This document shows positions 46,220 to 58,053 of a DNA stretch of 64,000 nt, piece after piece. A program made the translations under genes and the position numbers. Source of the stretch: Gremmenia infestans (taxonomy: Eukaryota > Ascomycota > Leotiomycetes > Helotiales > Hamatocanthoscyphaceae). A model generated the notes under the pieces. It had not been told where the DNA came from and ran no database searches. It worked only from the letters and a program-made list of their open reading frames with translations. Where the stretch lies: contig JAFEVB010000015.1 in assembly GCA_032629725.1 (NCBI GenBank), forward strand, positions 1 through 64,000, given 5' to 3'. Every line of letters begins with the position of its first letter. Within the stretch, counting starts at the first letter, position 1.

Positions 46220-48302
46220 TTACTTCCGAAGTCGAATATCTCCATTTTTCAGAATCTGGACAGCCTCATCCCATCCTCTGGATGCAGCCATCTCCACGAC
46301 GGTCTTTCCCATTTCGTCCTTGACGTCCAAGTCGAAGCCAGCTTTCTTGTTCAGTATCTCCAGAACATCTAGGTCGCCATTCTCGACCGCTTGCATGATT
46401 CCATTCCAACCGCGATATATTTTGTTGGGATCTGCGCCATGGTCGAGAAGTAATTCCATCATCTCTGTATCTTCACCGTGATAACGGCGCAGAGCCTTGA
46501 CGATCGGTAGATGCTCTCCCGGCGCGTTAACATCCGCACCACCGTCTGTCAGCAGGTACCTAACAATCTCCCTACGGTCCTCTCGAAGGGCGGTTGTAAG
46601 AGGGGAGAAGACGCCGCCGTTCTTGTCCTCGACGGAGATGCCAGCGGCGAGGAGAAGCTTCATGGAATCAAGCTGATTAGCTGATACCGCCATCTCCATG
46701 ACTCCTTTGAAGGCGCGAGGTTCGGAGATTTCTGAGAGAAGGCGTTTGAGAATCAGAGGATTGCGGACAGCCATGCAGATAGGCCAGTCTTGTCCCCGCA
46801 TATTAGGATCGGCTCCTCGCAACAGCAGCAAGTCGACCATGTCGTAGCGGCCTTCGCGGATAGCCGAGGTCAGCGGAGACGCACCTTTGGCGCCCTTGTC
46901 GTTAGGATTCAGACCTTGGTCCAGCAGCCAGTTCAAAGCTTCCATGTTTTTATAGGTGACGGCTGTTTCTACGATACCCTTGGGAGTGTGGAGGTCTGCG
47001 CCGGCTTCGACGAGAACGGGCAGGAAGTGGAGTCTCTTGTGGGTTATGCACTTGAAGATTGGATACTCGCCCGCCATGACCCCCGGACTAGCTCCATTGG
47101 CAAGGAGAAGACGGAGGATGGACTCTCGATCGTCTCGAATGGCTGTACACAGAGGCGTGTAGATGCCATCCTTCTTCGTATCCGGATTGACGCCAGCCTT
47201 GAGCAGCAGGCGCACCGACTCGATGTTGTTGAAGCTGACAGCGAGTTCCATGATTCCGGGAGCCTTCTTTGGGTCCGCACCGTGAGCAAGCAGGACCTGC
47301 AAGCAAGGCGCTTGGTGCGTCGCCGGCCACAGCATGTGCTTTGGACCAGGCAAGTTTGCGTCTGCACCATGGTCTAGCAAACTGGTTACAATATCTGCCC
47401 TACCAACTTGAATTGCCTCGAACAAAGCGGTCACGCCTTCTCTGCTCTTGGCATTGGGTTCTGAGCCATAGTCGAGGAGGCAATCAATGAACTTCTTGGG
47501 CGTCTTCTTTTTGATGGCGCTGATGAGAAGCGTGTTACCAGTTCCCGTGATGGTGTTTTCATCGCCGTTATAGGTCAGCAATAAATGAGACATGCCTACC
47601 ATATTGGCCATAACGGCATGGGAGAGTGGGGATTCCAAATCTGGCCCAGCCACGAGATTCGGGTCGGCGCCGTACTTGAGCAATATTGTTGCCGCTCCGA
47701 GGAAGGATTGAGTGACTGCTGCGAAGAGTGGGGTGACGCCATCTCTGTCTGGGTCGTTGGCATCAGCGCCGTAGACAAGCAAAAGGCGTATGATCTCTTC
47801 ATCATGGACAAGGATGGCCTCTTTCAATGCATGCACGTGCGGGCCCGTGTTTGGCGAGACCCCGCGATTGAGCAACTGCTCGACAACTTTGTGATTCTTG
47901 CCGCGAATCGCAGACATGAGGTGGGCTTTCAGGTTAGACGTGTCGGAATCTGTAGAGTTGCGAGCATAAATGCGCGGCATGTTGGCGGGCTCAACCTTGT
48001 GGCGAACGGCTTTACCAGGACCAATGTCCAAATGAGAGATATCTTCTTGGAAGATGCTAGACTCGGTGATACCTGTCATCTGAGAACGGGCGTCGTCGTT
48101 GGCACTGGCCCTGTCGTGCGAATCGTTCATCGCGGAAAATTGCCACTCGTGGGCTGATCCAGGTGTCGAAGTCGTAAGAATAACCGGGCTCGAAGGCATT
48201 CTGATTCCGGAATCATTACCATAACCTAGGCCTGGTCTGCCGGGCAATTCTTTGTGCTGAATCGAAGACGATCTGTTGGTCCAGCTCGGAGCTTGCTGAA
48301 AT

Positions 48303-48334
<32 letters not shown>

Positions 48335-49600
48335 ATTCTGCTGGTGATTCTGCTGGTAGAATTGTTGCTGCTGTTGGAAGCCATTCTGGTCATCTGCTAC
48401 TTCATAGGGCGTCACTGCTGGCATCTGATGTTGGAGACTGTTGTGACCCGCACTCCTAACACTCCCAGCACGGCCACTGCCATTGCCATTGTTGTTGCCA
48501 TTGTTATGGCCATTGCCATTGCCATTTCCACTGCCATTACCATTGCCAGCCTTATGATCCATCCTATCCAGCGCGGCAGCCAATCCAGTGTATCCAATAC
48601 CCATCTCTCTCTCGACCTTATCGCTTCCCAAACTCCATTGGAAGACGAGCGAGCTCATCCTCAGGCTTTCGCGCGTCTTCCTCAGAGCAGAGGTCAACTT
48701 CTTGATGTCCTGGTCCCCAAACATCCTACCCCATGCGCGCTTCATGCCACTGGTGTGACCGAGAACCTTTCCTAGCATCTGGTCGAGCATCTGGAAGTCT
48801 GCCTGCGTAACTCGGAACTTGAGGTTGAGCTCTGTGATCAGTTCAGGAGGGAATCGCTGTCCGGTGCGATTATATTCACTTAGACCGGCCTCGATGGAGA
48901 AGAGAATCTGACAGATGTCGAGAAAGTCGTGCGCCAAGACTTCAAAGCCATCGGGGAGCGCTTTGCCGGATGTCAGACACTCTAATATGTGGACCGAGAT
49001 GCGATCGATGAAGCTCGTGGTCTTGTGACAGACGTCGAGGCATTGGGTCTGAGCCTTGTGGCCACCCTTGGAGGTGGTAGCCATGGGAGTAGTGGGAGTA
49101 GTCGTGGGCTTTGGCTCTGTTTCTGTCTTGGTAGGGTTCGGGTTTGGTTTTGGTTTTGGATTTGGTGTTGAGGTTGTGGTTGTGGTTGTGGTGGGGGTGG
49201 GGGTGGGGGTGGGGGTGGGTGCTAGTGGTGATGCAGGTATTTGTGTTGCTGCTGGAGGAAGTGTAATTGGAGGGATCGTCTTTAGCAGGAGAGGTTTGTT
49301 TTTATTGCCGGTATTGGCAGTATTCTTCGGAGGGGTCTTTTGTCGTGGTGGATTCTGCCGCGTTGTATTGTGTCGAGGTGCAGTACCTATATCTTTCGGT
49401 AGGTTTTTCTGTGTATGGGTATCTTTGTCTTTGGCGGGCACATGCGGTTTTTTCGCAGCAGTCAAGGTAGGAGAATCCGGTAGGCCCAAACCTTGTCCGG
49501 ATATGAGAGCGTTTTCTTTGGATTCAAAGAAGAGAGCTTCGAAAAAAGAAAACTCCCCGTCTTCTGTTCCTTTGGGTATTAGAATTGGTTGAGTGGTCAT
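46220..49600 (-). CDS. Large ankyrin-repeat protein with helical N-terminal domain
   Basis: An uninterrupted frame of 1126 residues. Residues 1-180 are disordered and Lys/Pro/Thr-rich (PTPTPTPTTTTTT). Residues about 183-350 form a helical domain (LDVCHKTTSFIDRISVHILE, MLGKVLGHTSGMKRAWGRMF) like the N-terminal helical modules of fungal ankyrin and NTPase proteins. Residues about 350-550 are low complexity (NGNGNGN, poly-Gln encoded by CAG/CAA at 48,307-48,335, Ser-rich). From about 553 to the end run roughly 14-15 ankyrin repeats (for example LLNRGVSPNTG, LLKYGADPNLV, LLLRGADPNMR, LLLDHGADPNKI). No membrane segment or enzyme domain is seen. A scaffold or interaction role is the family expectation; the partner is unknown. 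Opposite-strand ORFs here are shadows. Confidence 0.88.
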
Positions 49601-49924
49601 GCTAGAAAAGTAAAAGGAAAAAAAATACCGTCGTGGTGCGTGTTGGTGGTGATGGTGGTGGTGGTGGTGGTGGTATGCAGAGAAAGGGTGGAGGTACAGT
49701 AGAGGCTGGGCGGCTGATAGGGAGCAAGCTAGGTATATGAGTTTAACATCTGTGCCCGCGGGGTTAACTAGATATAGGCCAGAATCAATAATTCACATAG
49801 CGTAGGTCTAAGCGTTGCTTTGCTGGGTTCAAGGATGACATTGCATAGGAAATTGGTCTAAAGTCACCGGCATTCCACTTTGTTTAGGCTAGATTGATTT
49901 GAAAAGGCCTTGTGCTCAGACCCA

Positions 49925-50060
49925 TCAAACCTATAAGGTTAGGAAGTTTGTCTAGAAGCTTAGAAAGTTGTCCTAAGAGGTTAGCAGGTTTGTCTAGAAG
50001 CGTAGAAAGTTGTCCTATAAGGTTAGCAAGTTTGTCCTCTAGGTTAGCAAGCCTGTCCTC
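49925..50060. repeat. Tandem repeat of about 42-44 bp
   Basis: Two full units of AGGTTAGCAGGTTTGTCTAG with AAGCGTAGAAAGTTGTCCTA, followed by shortened copies, about 330 bp upstream of the ankyrin start. Confidence 0.85.
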
Positions 50061-51369
50061 GTGCAGGTATATATCCTGATAGAGCCGTCATATCAACTTG
50101 GTTCTTTAACCTGCTTCAATTCGGTGTTATATATTAATTGGTTCAATAACGTATTAATTGGTTTAATAACGAAAGCATATTATTCTCTCTTGACAAACGC
50201 TCATGCCGCGTCTCTTCTAATACCTATAGTAATTATACCTAGGTATTCTATATGATAGGTTTCTCATGACTTGTCCCTGGCCGACTAGCAAATTAGACAA
50301 AATGCCCATTTGTTATAGTAAAATTAGGGGCATGGTATACGGATACGGCCCGTCTATTCTTACTCTGCTCGGTCCCCGGTTCTTCAATGATCCCGCCGTC
50401 GACTTCCCGTACAGTACCACTAGCACGAGCACGAGCACGATCTAAGATGGTATACATAATAACGTCTTGATAGGTACTGGTCCGCACTTAGGTAGGTATT
50501 TGAGATATACACCGTGGGTGCTAGTAAATCTTGTATGCACAACTGTGCAGCTGTGCTCCGTAGATCTTTGGTCCCACTTTCTCCAGTCCCAGGGAAGATT
50601 CTGGATCTCAGATCCTTCATCTGACCGACGACAGGGAATCTCGGGACGATCGTCATGCACTAAACGGCGTCTTGGTAATAATCAAACAGGGGAAACCAAT
50701 ACAGTACGAAAGATAATAATCGAGTCCTGGTTTATACCAGATCTCTCTCGGCGAATTGATCAACAGACAGGAGTTTTTTACGTGTTAGCCTCTTTATCAA
50801 GCAGCTGAGTATATGAGCCAAGTGGATCGATCGTGCGAGGGAATACTTGCTTGGTCTAATATATGTAGTGGTAGAGTGGAGGCAATAAGTAGCTAGCATT
50901 TACTCCATAATTGTTTTCTCCGCACCACTGATAGGTGAAAAGCTCAGATGCGACGCAGTACAGGGAGGGTCCTACCTTCAGGCTTCAACGCTCCAGCCTC
51001 CAAGTTCCGACAGGGCACTATTATCACACTAAGAGGTGAAATCGGGCTTTAAGAGTATCTTGGCCGTTGCACCGGGATTCTTTCTCGGATTCACACTACA
51101 CTAGCAATCTCCACTACAAAACATAGTATTTGGAAAGACAGGTACCGTACATACCACCTTACCTTGCTTGCACTTAGTTACCTAGAACTAGACCCTCAGC
51201 TCAGGTACTAAGAAGTATACGCTCCGTAAGTACTGTACTATAAGATAGTCGCCGTTCGGATATAACTAATCGATAGGCGTGTTGGGCGTTCACTTGAGTT
51301 GGCGCTAGGATAGGATACTCGGTAGGATCATAGCAGAACAGAACAGAAAACTCGACTCCATCTCAAGGG

Positions 51370-51432
51370 TCCAGCCTCAATCTCAATCTCAATCTCAATC
51401 TCAATCTCAATCTCAGTCTCAGTCTCAGTCCC
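51370..51432. repeat. (TCTCAA)n hexanucleotide repeat
   Basis: About ten units, drifting to TCTCAG at the right end. Confidence 0.95.
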
Positions 51433-52778
51433 AAACCCCAGGAACTTGTCTTTAGGCCGTTGATCGCGTGGCATTCAGAGTACAGTACAGTACAGTAGGC
51501 CTTGGCTTGGCCAGGAGGTCTGGACCCGACCCGTCGCCGTCGTGTCGTGTCGTGTCGTCATGAGCTGGTGCACCGTGCGTCAAAGTCATAGCTTAGTCAT
51601 CCTATCGTGACTCGAGCGTAGCCAAGCGAGCCAAGGAACAAAAAATCAACAGGGGTCGAATCGCTGGGCGGCTTGGCGGGTACTTGGCACTCCCGTCCGT
51701 CTCCCCTCCCTTCTCATTTGGACTCTACAAACGCCTCTTCCTATACTCTCTCGACTCTCTAGCTGAGCCGTGTTGATAAGACGCTCGCACTCGGCCCCGG
51801 GAACTCCGCGACGCTAGATAGATCAATGGCTACTATTGGACTGTACTTACTCGAATATATCTCTACTCCAAAGATCTACGATTTGTCAGTCAGGTGAGTG
51901 AATGAAAACTTGCCTCCCAGGTCTAGAAGATCTCCGATTTGTCAGGTGAGTGAGTGAGAGAAAAATTGCCTCCATGGTCTAGAAGAGGCCACGCCACGGT
52001 CAAACTCTATTAAGATTCGAAAACAAATATTGCCTTGCTTTCCTCTCCAGCGTCGAGTTGAGTAGGGGAAGTAGAGCAGATAAGAGATGGGGATTAATCG
52101 AAGCTTTATAAACCATCGAGCAATACAACAACTACCGTCTGTATCCATGCCATAACATCTCTAAACACCACATCCAACGGCAAGGCAAGGGCCACGCGAG
52201 TGCGCTCGCTGCGAGATCCATTTTCTTGCATTGCATTGCATTGAGCGGATCCTGTACCGTACTGTACGGAGACTCTGTTCCGCACTATAGGACGTCCGTT
52301 CGCAGAGGTCCAAGCATTCATCCTATCCCATTCTCACTTGACATGAAAGGCGGGAGCAACCCCAGCCCAGCGCATTTCAGATGGTGTTGATTTTTTGGAT
52401 TTGGGTTGGTTCCGCGAGGGAAGCGTCGCGGAGATGAGGCCGTCTATGCCGAGAGGAGTATTGGGCATTGATTGTCACCAGGGATTATTACATTGCAGGG
52501 AGGAATGTAGATGTAGTGGATGGATTGATTGGTCGTGGACTCGCGTTATAGTTAACTACTATAGCAAGTTGCAAGGCAAGGCAAGGCAAGACTGCTTCTG
52601 ATTAATTGATTGTCGGCCCGGCTCACTCACTCACTCGCGAAGAGGGAGGGGAAGGGAGGGGAGTGGAGGATTAGGGCTAAGCTACCTAGGTAGGTACCTA
52701 CGGAGAAGAGCCGATGATGAGTGACGAGTACAGTACTGTAAGACTACTATAAGTCTGTATACCGTGCGACGATACAGT

Positions 52779-52998
52779 AACTCCTATAGTGTTTTACGGC
52801 CTTGTCCACAAAACACCTATAGTAATTGCTCCTCATGCCAGATAGACAAAAGCGGCACTGATCAAGGTATGGTACTTTTGATGACCTACAGTACGCCGCC
52901 TGGAATATTATAAATTAATGCCGCTTTCCAGGCTACCACGAGGCTTCTTGAGTAACAGCGATTTATTATGGAGATGGCCGTGAAACACTATAGGAGAT
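52779..52998. mobile_element. MITE-like element of about 218 bp with TA flanks
   Basis: The left end CTCCTATAGTGTTTTACGGC (from 52,781) is matched in inverse orientation by the right end GCCGTGAAACACTATAGGAG (to 52,996). Extended to 27 bp, about 24 positions pair. TA dinucleotides flank both ends if one extra base is allowed on each side, as for Tc1/mariner-type non-autonomous elements. The 160-bp interior has no coding potential. Confidence 0.7.
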
Positions 52999-53418
52999 AA
53001 CAGGAGATGTGTGGAGAGAATGCTTTTGGCTTGTACTACTGTAAGCTCAGACATGTAATTGTAATTGTAATTGTAATTGTCCATTTAGCGTTTCATGTGG
53101 GTTTTCTATACAAATTAAGTTGGTAAAATCACATATTGTTAAGATGCAATTTTATTACAGTATCAATAATATCTATACCCTCCCTATATGTACAGTACAG
53201 AAATCATATCCTCTCCTCTCCTTTTCTTTTCTTTTCTTATCTACAGAGGTACATAATCGCCGATAAACAGACAGATCCCCTCCCCTCCCCTCCCCACCCC
53301 CAAGTCCTCCCCACATCTCTACTGTATCCACACTTCCAGTACGGTGCCGTTGTGCTGTGGGTCGAGGTCTGAGCGACTCCTCACTACAATATCGAGAGCA
53401 TCAAGGTCATCCCAGCAT

Positions 53419-54527
53419 TTATAGAAACAAGGAAGCCGCACAACCAAGTCCGAGCAATTCGAAAAGGACGCGGCCAGGTTGGTTTGACCGCGCACTAGAA
53501 ACGGATACACTGCTCGAGCTCGCTGACGAGTTGGAGCTGCTCGACGTCGAACTTGCACTGGAACTAGTGTTACTCCCAACAGTCTGCCCAGCGCTATAGG
53601 AGGTATTGGTCGACGTGGAGTTGTTGTTGATGATAATGGACTCGTAGCTCCCCGTCATATCGCCATAGGAGTAACTGGTGCCATTGGTCGTGTAGTCCTG
53701 GATGGTGATATTCTTCACGTACATAGTGAATGGCGCTTGAGTCAAATCCGAGGATCCGCCTGCCCATTCGATGGTTCCTTCGCTTTCGTCTGCGGCGCCG
53801 CCGACCCAGTTGCCGAGCTTGATGCGCATGGGAGTTTGGGGGAAGTTGGCACCGTCCAGGGCGTCGGCGTAGTAGAGGGTGCGGACGAGGACGGAATCGA
53901 TGGACCAGGTTATGGAGGCCGAGGTCCAGTCGATGGTGTACATGTGCCATGTATCTTGGGGGTCGCTGACGGCGGGAGATGTGGAACGATCGTAGCTTGT
54001 CGTGTTGTCTTTTCCAAAGTAGTTTGTTTCGACCATGGTTGAGTTTCCGCCCAGCCATTCCTATTGCACTTGTTAACCGAATTCTACAGGAAAGCGTGTT
54101 ATTGAACATACCCAATCAATCTCATCGAGGTCATCAGACTCCATGACGAAACTGCTAATAATACCCGTTCCTTTTGCTGCTCGGAGCGCTACAGACACTT
54201 TCCCAAAGAATATGTACTTGTTTGTGATGATCGTTTTAGCTGTGCCATCCGATGAGATGATAAACTCGGCACCGTTTGTGCCGTAGGTCATTGTAGTTCC
54301 TGTGTCGGCGGAGAATGCTGAACTTTCTCCTTGGGTAAAGTCTACCGTGACTGTCTTGCCAAGAGCAGTGTCACTTGGGCATGCTATTATCTTGTTAGCT
54401 TGCAACAAAAAGGCGGTATTTGAGATATACTTGAGTTCAAAGGGTTGCAGTCAGTACTTGTCTGTCCCACAACGAGTTGGGACAAAGTAAGTGCAGTAGC
54501 TGCCAACGAAAGTATTTGAGATCTCAT
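53419..54527 (-). CDS. Crh-type GH16 glycosidase/transglycosylase, GPI-anchored
   Basis: Three exons (54,527-54,431; 54,383-54,112; 54,060-53,419) with introns of 47 and 51 bp give 336 residues. A signal peptide (MRSQILSLAATALTLSQLVV) is followed by Cys27/Cys34 and the GH16 core. The catalytic motif DEIDWEW at 119-125 is assembled across intron 2 (..EIDW and EWLGG), which supports the exon model. Downstream are SYDRSTSPAVSDPQDTWHMY and GTIEWAGGSSD, then a Ser/Thr/Asn-rich stalk of about 60 residues and a short hydrophobic C-terminus (LFELLGLGCAASLFL) for GPI attachment. Crh enzymes link chitin to beta-1,6/1,3-glucan at the cell surface. There is no chitin-binding module, which points to the Crh1/Crf1 rather than the CBM18 form. 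Confidence 0.92.
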
Positions 54528-55388
54528 TTTGAAAGACAGTAAATGCAATGAACAAGCGAGTGTGTTTGTTTTGGGAATTTACAAAAGATTCAATACATTT
54601 CAAGAAAGAGGAAACTTGACACTTATACCCTGAACATAAGAGATGATTTCTATGATTAGATCTAGAGGAATTTTCCATTCGTGTCCTGTGGCTGAGGCGT
54701 GTACACAGTATATGCTGCTGTGTACGAATGCTGTGGGGTGTTAACACGCAAGTGTGGACTTCAGACCCAAGTATGTTTCGAGGCGTGACGACGACTGGTC
54801 GTGATGCCGTGAAGCGAAACAAAAACGCGGCTGAAGAGACTTATACAACAGCTTTTTGAAGCACCTTATCATACAAATACTGGAGGAATTTCAACGGGCG
54901 AATCTCTTCGCTCTAGACTTTAATGCTATTACTTCCAACATATGTATGCTGTCAGAGGACAAATCATTGCGATAGAAGGATGGTTTTCGCAGCAGATCGT
55001 ATACGCGTCTTCCTGTCTAGCTTCCGAGGGGTGGGGCAACAAGATTTAAACACTCCTTTACAATTACGCGAGACCAAAGATGATTCTCAACTCGTCAAAT
55101 GCAAATGAGGTATTTCCAAGGAAAACCTCTTCAACAGTCTCACGCTAAAAGGAGGAAACTGGTACGACAATTTGCAACAATCAAGTTGCTAACAGAGGAA
55201 GTCGAAGCAACAGACATTCGTTCCCAGCAGCCAACCCATCCTAGCCCTCATCGAAGTTGATGAAGAATTGCGAGTAAAGTGCAAAAACAAAGCCCTAGGG
55301 AAGGAATAATTTTATCGACCTTCTTACCAGAACTACTGGAAGCTGGAATTGGTATAAATTTGTTTTACAATTGCATCCATCATGTCTC
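54528..55388. promoter_or_regulatory. Upstream region of the Crh-type gene
   Basis: Between the Crh-type 5' end and the 3' end of the methyltransferase gene. Short ORFs on both strands look like chance. No repeat seen. Confidence 0.4.
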
Positions 55389-56728
55389 CTACTCGATGAA
55401 CATTTTCTTCCACAACCCCACAAAACCCCCACCACTAATCCTCTGCCCAACTTTCGGTCTGCAAACCAGTTCCCAGCCATCCTCTTCGGACTGCTCAACA
55501 ACTTCCGCACTGTCTTCCACTGCAGCTTGACCTCTCTCTGCAGCTTCAGCCCTAGCTTTCAAAAAGGCTCTTGGCCTCACAGGTCTTACATCCCATTCCC
55601 TTCCCCCGACACCGATTGCTGCGCCGAGCTCAACTACTTTCTCTAAGAACAAAGGGGTGCCGTTCTTTCTGGCGTCTAGTGCACATGTGTTTATCTGGGT
55701 GATACTCGGGCAAAAGACCAACAGGCTAGCATTTGGTTTCAGTGCCTGGGCAACTAAGTTGAAATACGTGTGCGTGTCTGGGAGATCGAGGATAGCGTGG
55801 GAGAGGAAGGGATTCGGAGACTTAGAAAGTCGAGAGGAGATGTATTCCTCAATTGTACCAACGTGGAAGTCGATGTTGTGGTAATACATGCTATTACGGT
55901 AGTTTTTGATGTTGTTTTGGGCATGTTCCGAGTGTGCCCTCCTGTTATCCAATGTCTGTATTATGGCACGGCGACTCTGTAGCCAAGCTGTATATGGTTC
56001 GGGTTGTTGGTCTGCCACGTCTGTTCCTACCGCCTCGCCCTGGCTGTCTGTGGTCGGGGTATCTGACTGTTTTTCGGGGTTTGGAGGCGGAGCAGTGTTT
56101 GCTGCGTGGACTGCTCGTGCCAGGTGAAGCGTGAGTGCTCCATGACCTGTCCCTGCTTCGAAGATCTCGAGCTTCTCGTCGTCTGTGCCTGGTACTGTTG
56201 GGTTCAAGTCCAGCAAGCTAACAATCGCGGCAGCATCTTGAGAATATATCTATTCGCATCAGCCATTGGAGGCCCTAGCAAGCAGGACTAAGAGCCGACA
56301 TACCGGAGTAACAATTCTAGCCGTCAGATCTGTGTACTCCCCCAAAGTAGGATCCGTAACCCGAAAGGCTTTACGTTTCCTGGTTAAAAGTGTATCCCGT
56401 ATTCGTCTGCCAATGATGTGGTTGTGGAAGAGTTTATCGTTAGGAAGCTTGACCTCATCTCGGGGCCGAAGTGGAAGAGTGATAATGGGCTGGGTTTCAA
56501 GGTTGTTTGTGCGTTGTAATAGTACTATATCGTTTTCTGGAAAGAATTAGTTGCTGGATTTGGGAGCGGAAGAATAGCTTGTGAATGTATGGACGAGTAC
56601 ATGCATAGGTAGGTACCTTCAATAATGCCATTCGAAAACAGTCTGCGGGTACATGTTGAAGACAATGGCACTCGAATGTTTAGCAGACATTGAGTACTCC
56701 GCTGAAGGGTGCTGTGAAGAGTTACCAT
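55389..56728 (-). CDS. tRNA (adenine-58-N1)-methyltransferase catalytic subunit, probably mitochondrial
   Basis: Exons 56,728-56,617, 56,536-56,304 and 56,249-55,389, with introns of 80 and 54 bp, encode about 401 residues. The N-terminus (STLQRSTQCLLNIRV, then TCTRRLFSNG) is basic and looks like a mitochondrial presequence. The Trm61-type N-terminal barrel follows (IITLPLRPRDEVKLPNDKLF, RKRKAFRVTDPTLGEYTDLT), then RIVTP and IYSQDAAAIVSLLDLNP. The SAM-binding glycine loop EAGTGHGALTL begins at residue 146, and LDLPD stands where the family has its catalytic Asp segment. Trm61-like enzymes methylate A58 in the tRNA T-loop; single-protein mitochondrial forms exist (TRMT61B-like). It is divergent from the lipase gene with 216 bp between starts. 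Confidence 0.82.
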
Positions 56729-56944
56729 AGAGCCGAAAACGTTTGATAGAGAGCTTCAAAGTTCCGCTCCGCTCCCTAAATAAAGATCACTAAATCTTTC
56801 ACTTACGGGCGGCGGGCGCATCCTAGCGGCCGCATACAGGTACAGGCAAGGTTCTCAGCCGAGGTGCCCGCTGACTGACCGCTGAGGGAGCTTATCAATA
56901 CCCCAATTCATTGTCTCTTACTTCAACCATCACCACAATTTACA
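56729..56944. promoter_or_regulatory. Shared divergent promoter, methyltransferase/lipase
   Basis: 216 bp between two start codons on opposite strands. It includes a GC-rich core (GGGCGGCGGGCGCATCCTAG). A bidirectional promoter is inferred from spacing only. Confidence 0.5.
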
Positions 56945-57938
56945 ATGCCTACAGAAGTTGAAGGAACACACCATATTGGTGACATTTCTCTCTACACTAA
57001 TACTTGGAAGGTCTTATATCCCTTTTATTCCTTCTCCCTCCTCTCCCTCCCTTCATCTTTCTCAAGTTATAGCTCCAGCTCCAGCTGACCCCTCCCAGCC
57101 CGACGGACCGCCTGTCGCAAAACTAATCTTCATACACGGCTTCAACGACCATATCCACCGCTACTACTCCCTCTTCCCATCCCTCGCCGCCCGTGGAATC
57201 GAAGTCCATGGCTTCGATCAACGAGGATGGGGACGCTCCGTCAAGAACCCCTCCCAGAGAGGCCTCACAGGCCCCACGACCCTCGTCATGTCCGACATCG
57301 TCTCCTTTGTAAAAACGCAATTACCCTCTCCCGTACCGGTGTTTATAATGGGACATAGCATGGGCGGCGGCGAAGCAGCAACGCTGGCCAGCGATCCAAA
57401 GTATGCGGATCTAATGCCCTCCATCCGGGGCTGGCTTCTCGAATCGCCGTTGATCGCCATCGCAAAGGGCTCCGAACCATCAGCTATCACGGTGTTCCTG
57501 GGGCGGTTAGCAGGAAAGATATTGCCGCATATGAAGATGGCGAATCCGTTACTTCCGGAAAACATGACGCGGGACCCGGAGGTAGCCAAGAGTTTGAGGG
57601 AGGATAAGCTAGACCATGATACTGGGACACTTGAAGGGCTTGCTGGGATGCTTAGTCGGTCTGCTGCTTTGGCTGAAGGAAGGGCGAAATTGAACAAGGA
57701 CGTAAGGAGTATCTGGGTGGGACATGGGACGAAGGATATGGGCACGAGTTATGAGGCGAGTAAGAAATGGTTCGAGGCACAGACTCAGGTGCAGGATAAG
57801 GAGTTTAAGACTTATGAGGGGTGGTATCATCAGTTGCATGCTGATTTACCGGAGACTAGGGATGAGTTTGCGAAGGATGTTGCCGATTGGATTTTGGCTA
57901 GGATAGGGGATGAGAAAAAGGTAGAGTCCAAGTTATAG
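56945..57938 (+). CDS. YJU3: Monoacylglycerol lipase (alpha/beta hydrolase, Yju3-like)
   Basis: Exons 56,945-57,010 and 57,099-57,938 give 301 residues. The 88-bp intron has donor GTCTTA (weak), branch GCTGAC and acceptor CCCAG; this is the only acceptor keeping frame and it restores LYTNTWKPDGPPVAKLIFIH, as in the family. An in-frame read-through start at 56,958 also exists but destroys the conserved N-terminus. Motifs are FIHGF (oxyanion, 33-37), GFDQRGWGRS (60-69), nucleophile elbow GHSMGG with Ser109, Asp in GHGTKDMGTSY, and His in YHQLHAD. Yju3 hydrolyses monoacylglycerols at lipid droplets and membranes; this specificity is inferred. It converges on the next gene with 115 bp between stops. 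Confidence 0.9.
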
Positions 57939-58053
57939 ATGAGTTGGGACTTGTTGATTACAGTTTACGGAGTATGGTATGTTTGGAATGGAGCATCTTT
58001 TTTTATCATCTGATATGATATCTAATGTACACGGATCGGGTATTACAGTATGC

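Larger units (their letters stand above)
49601..53418. other. 3.8-kb gene-free region rich in simple repeats
   Basis: Upstream of the ankyrin gene and downstream of the Crh-type gene. It contains a GGTGGTGGT tract (about 49,644-49,672), the tandem repeats at 49,925-50,060, TCTCAA repeats (about 51,373-51,430), GTCGTGTCGTGTCGTGTCGT (about 51,538), AATTGTAATTGTAATTGTAA (about 53,057), several TACAGTACAG and CCTAGGTAGGTA runs, and the MITE-like element at 52,779-52,998. No ORF has recognisable domains. A long 5' leader or regulatory region for the ankyrin gene, or a non-coding RNA, is possible. Confidence 0.5.

Noticed and set aside
48254..48775. Plus-strand ORF with Leu and Ile/Ala runs inside the ankyrin gene
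   Set aside because: The runs are antisense readings of the poly-Gln and Asn-Gly tracts of the ankyrin frame.
49056..49592. Plus-strand ORF with Val/Gly-rich sequence opposite the ankyrin N-terminus
   Set aside because: Antisense of the Pro/Thr-rich low-complexity region; no domain or splice support.
50293..50808. Cluster of short ORFs on both strands
   Set aside because: No conserved motif, signal peptide or splice logic; overlapping frames on both strands suggest chance.
56190..56220. GGGTTCAAGTCCA word resembling a tRNA T-loop
   Set aside because: It lies inside exon 3 of the methyltransferase gene (antisense of LDLNP) and has no cloverleaf around it.
56958..57098. Read-through N-terminus of the lipase (in-frame start at 56,958)
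   Set aside because: It replaces the family-typical LYTNTWK/PDGPP junction with an unrelated hydrophobic stretch; the spliced model fits better.
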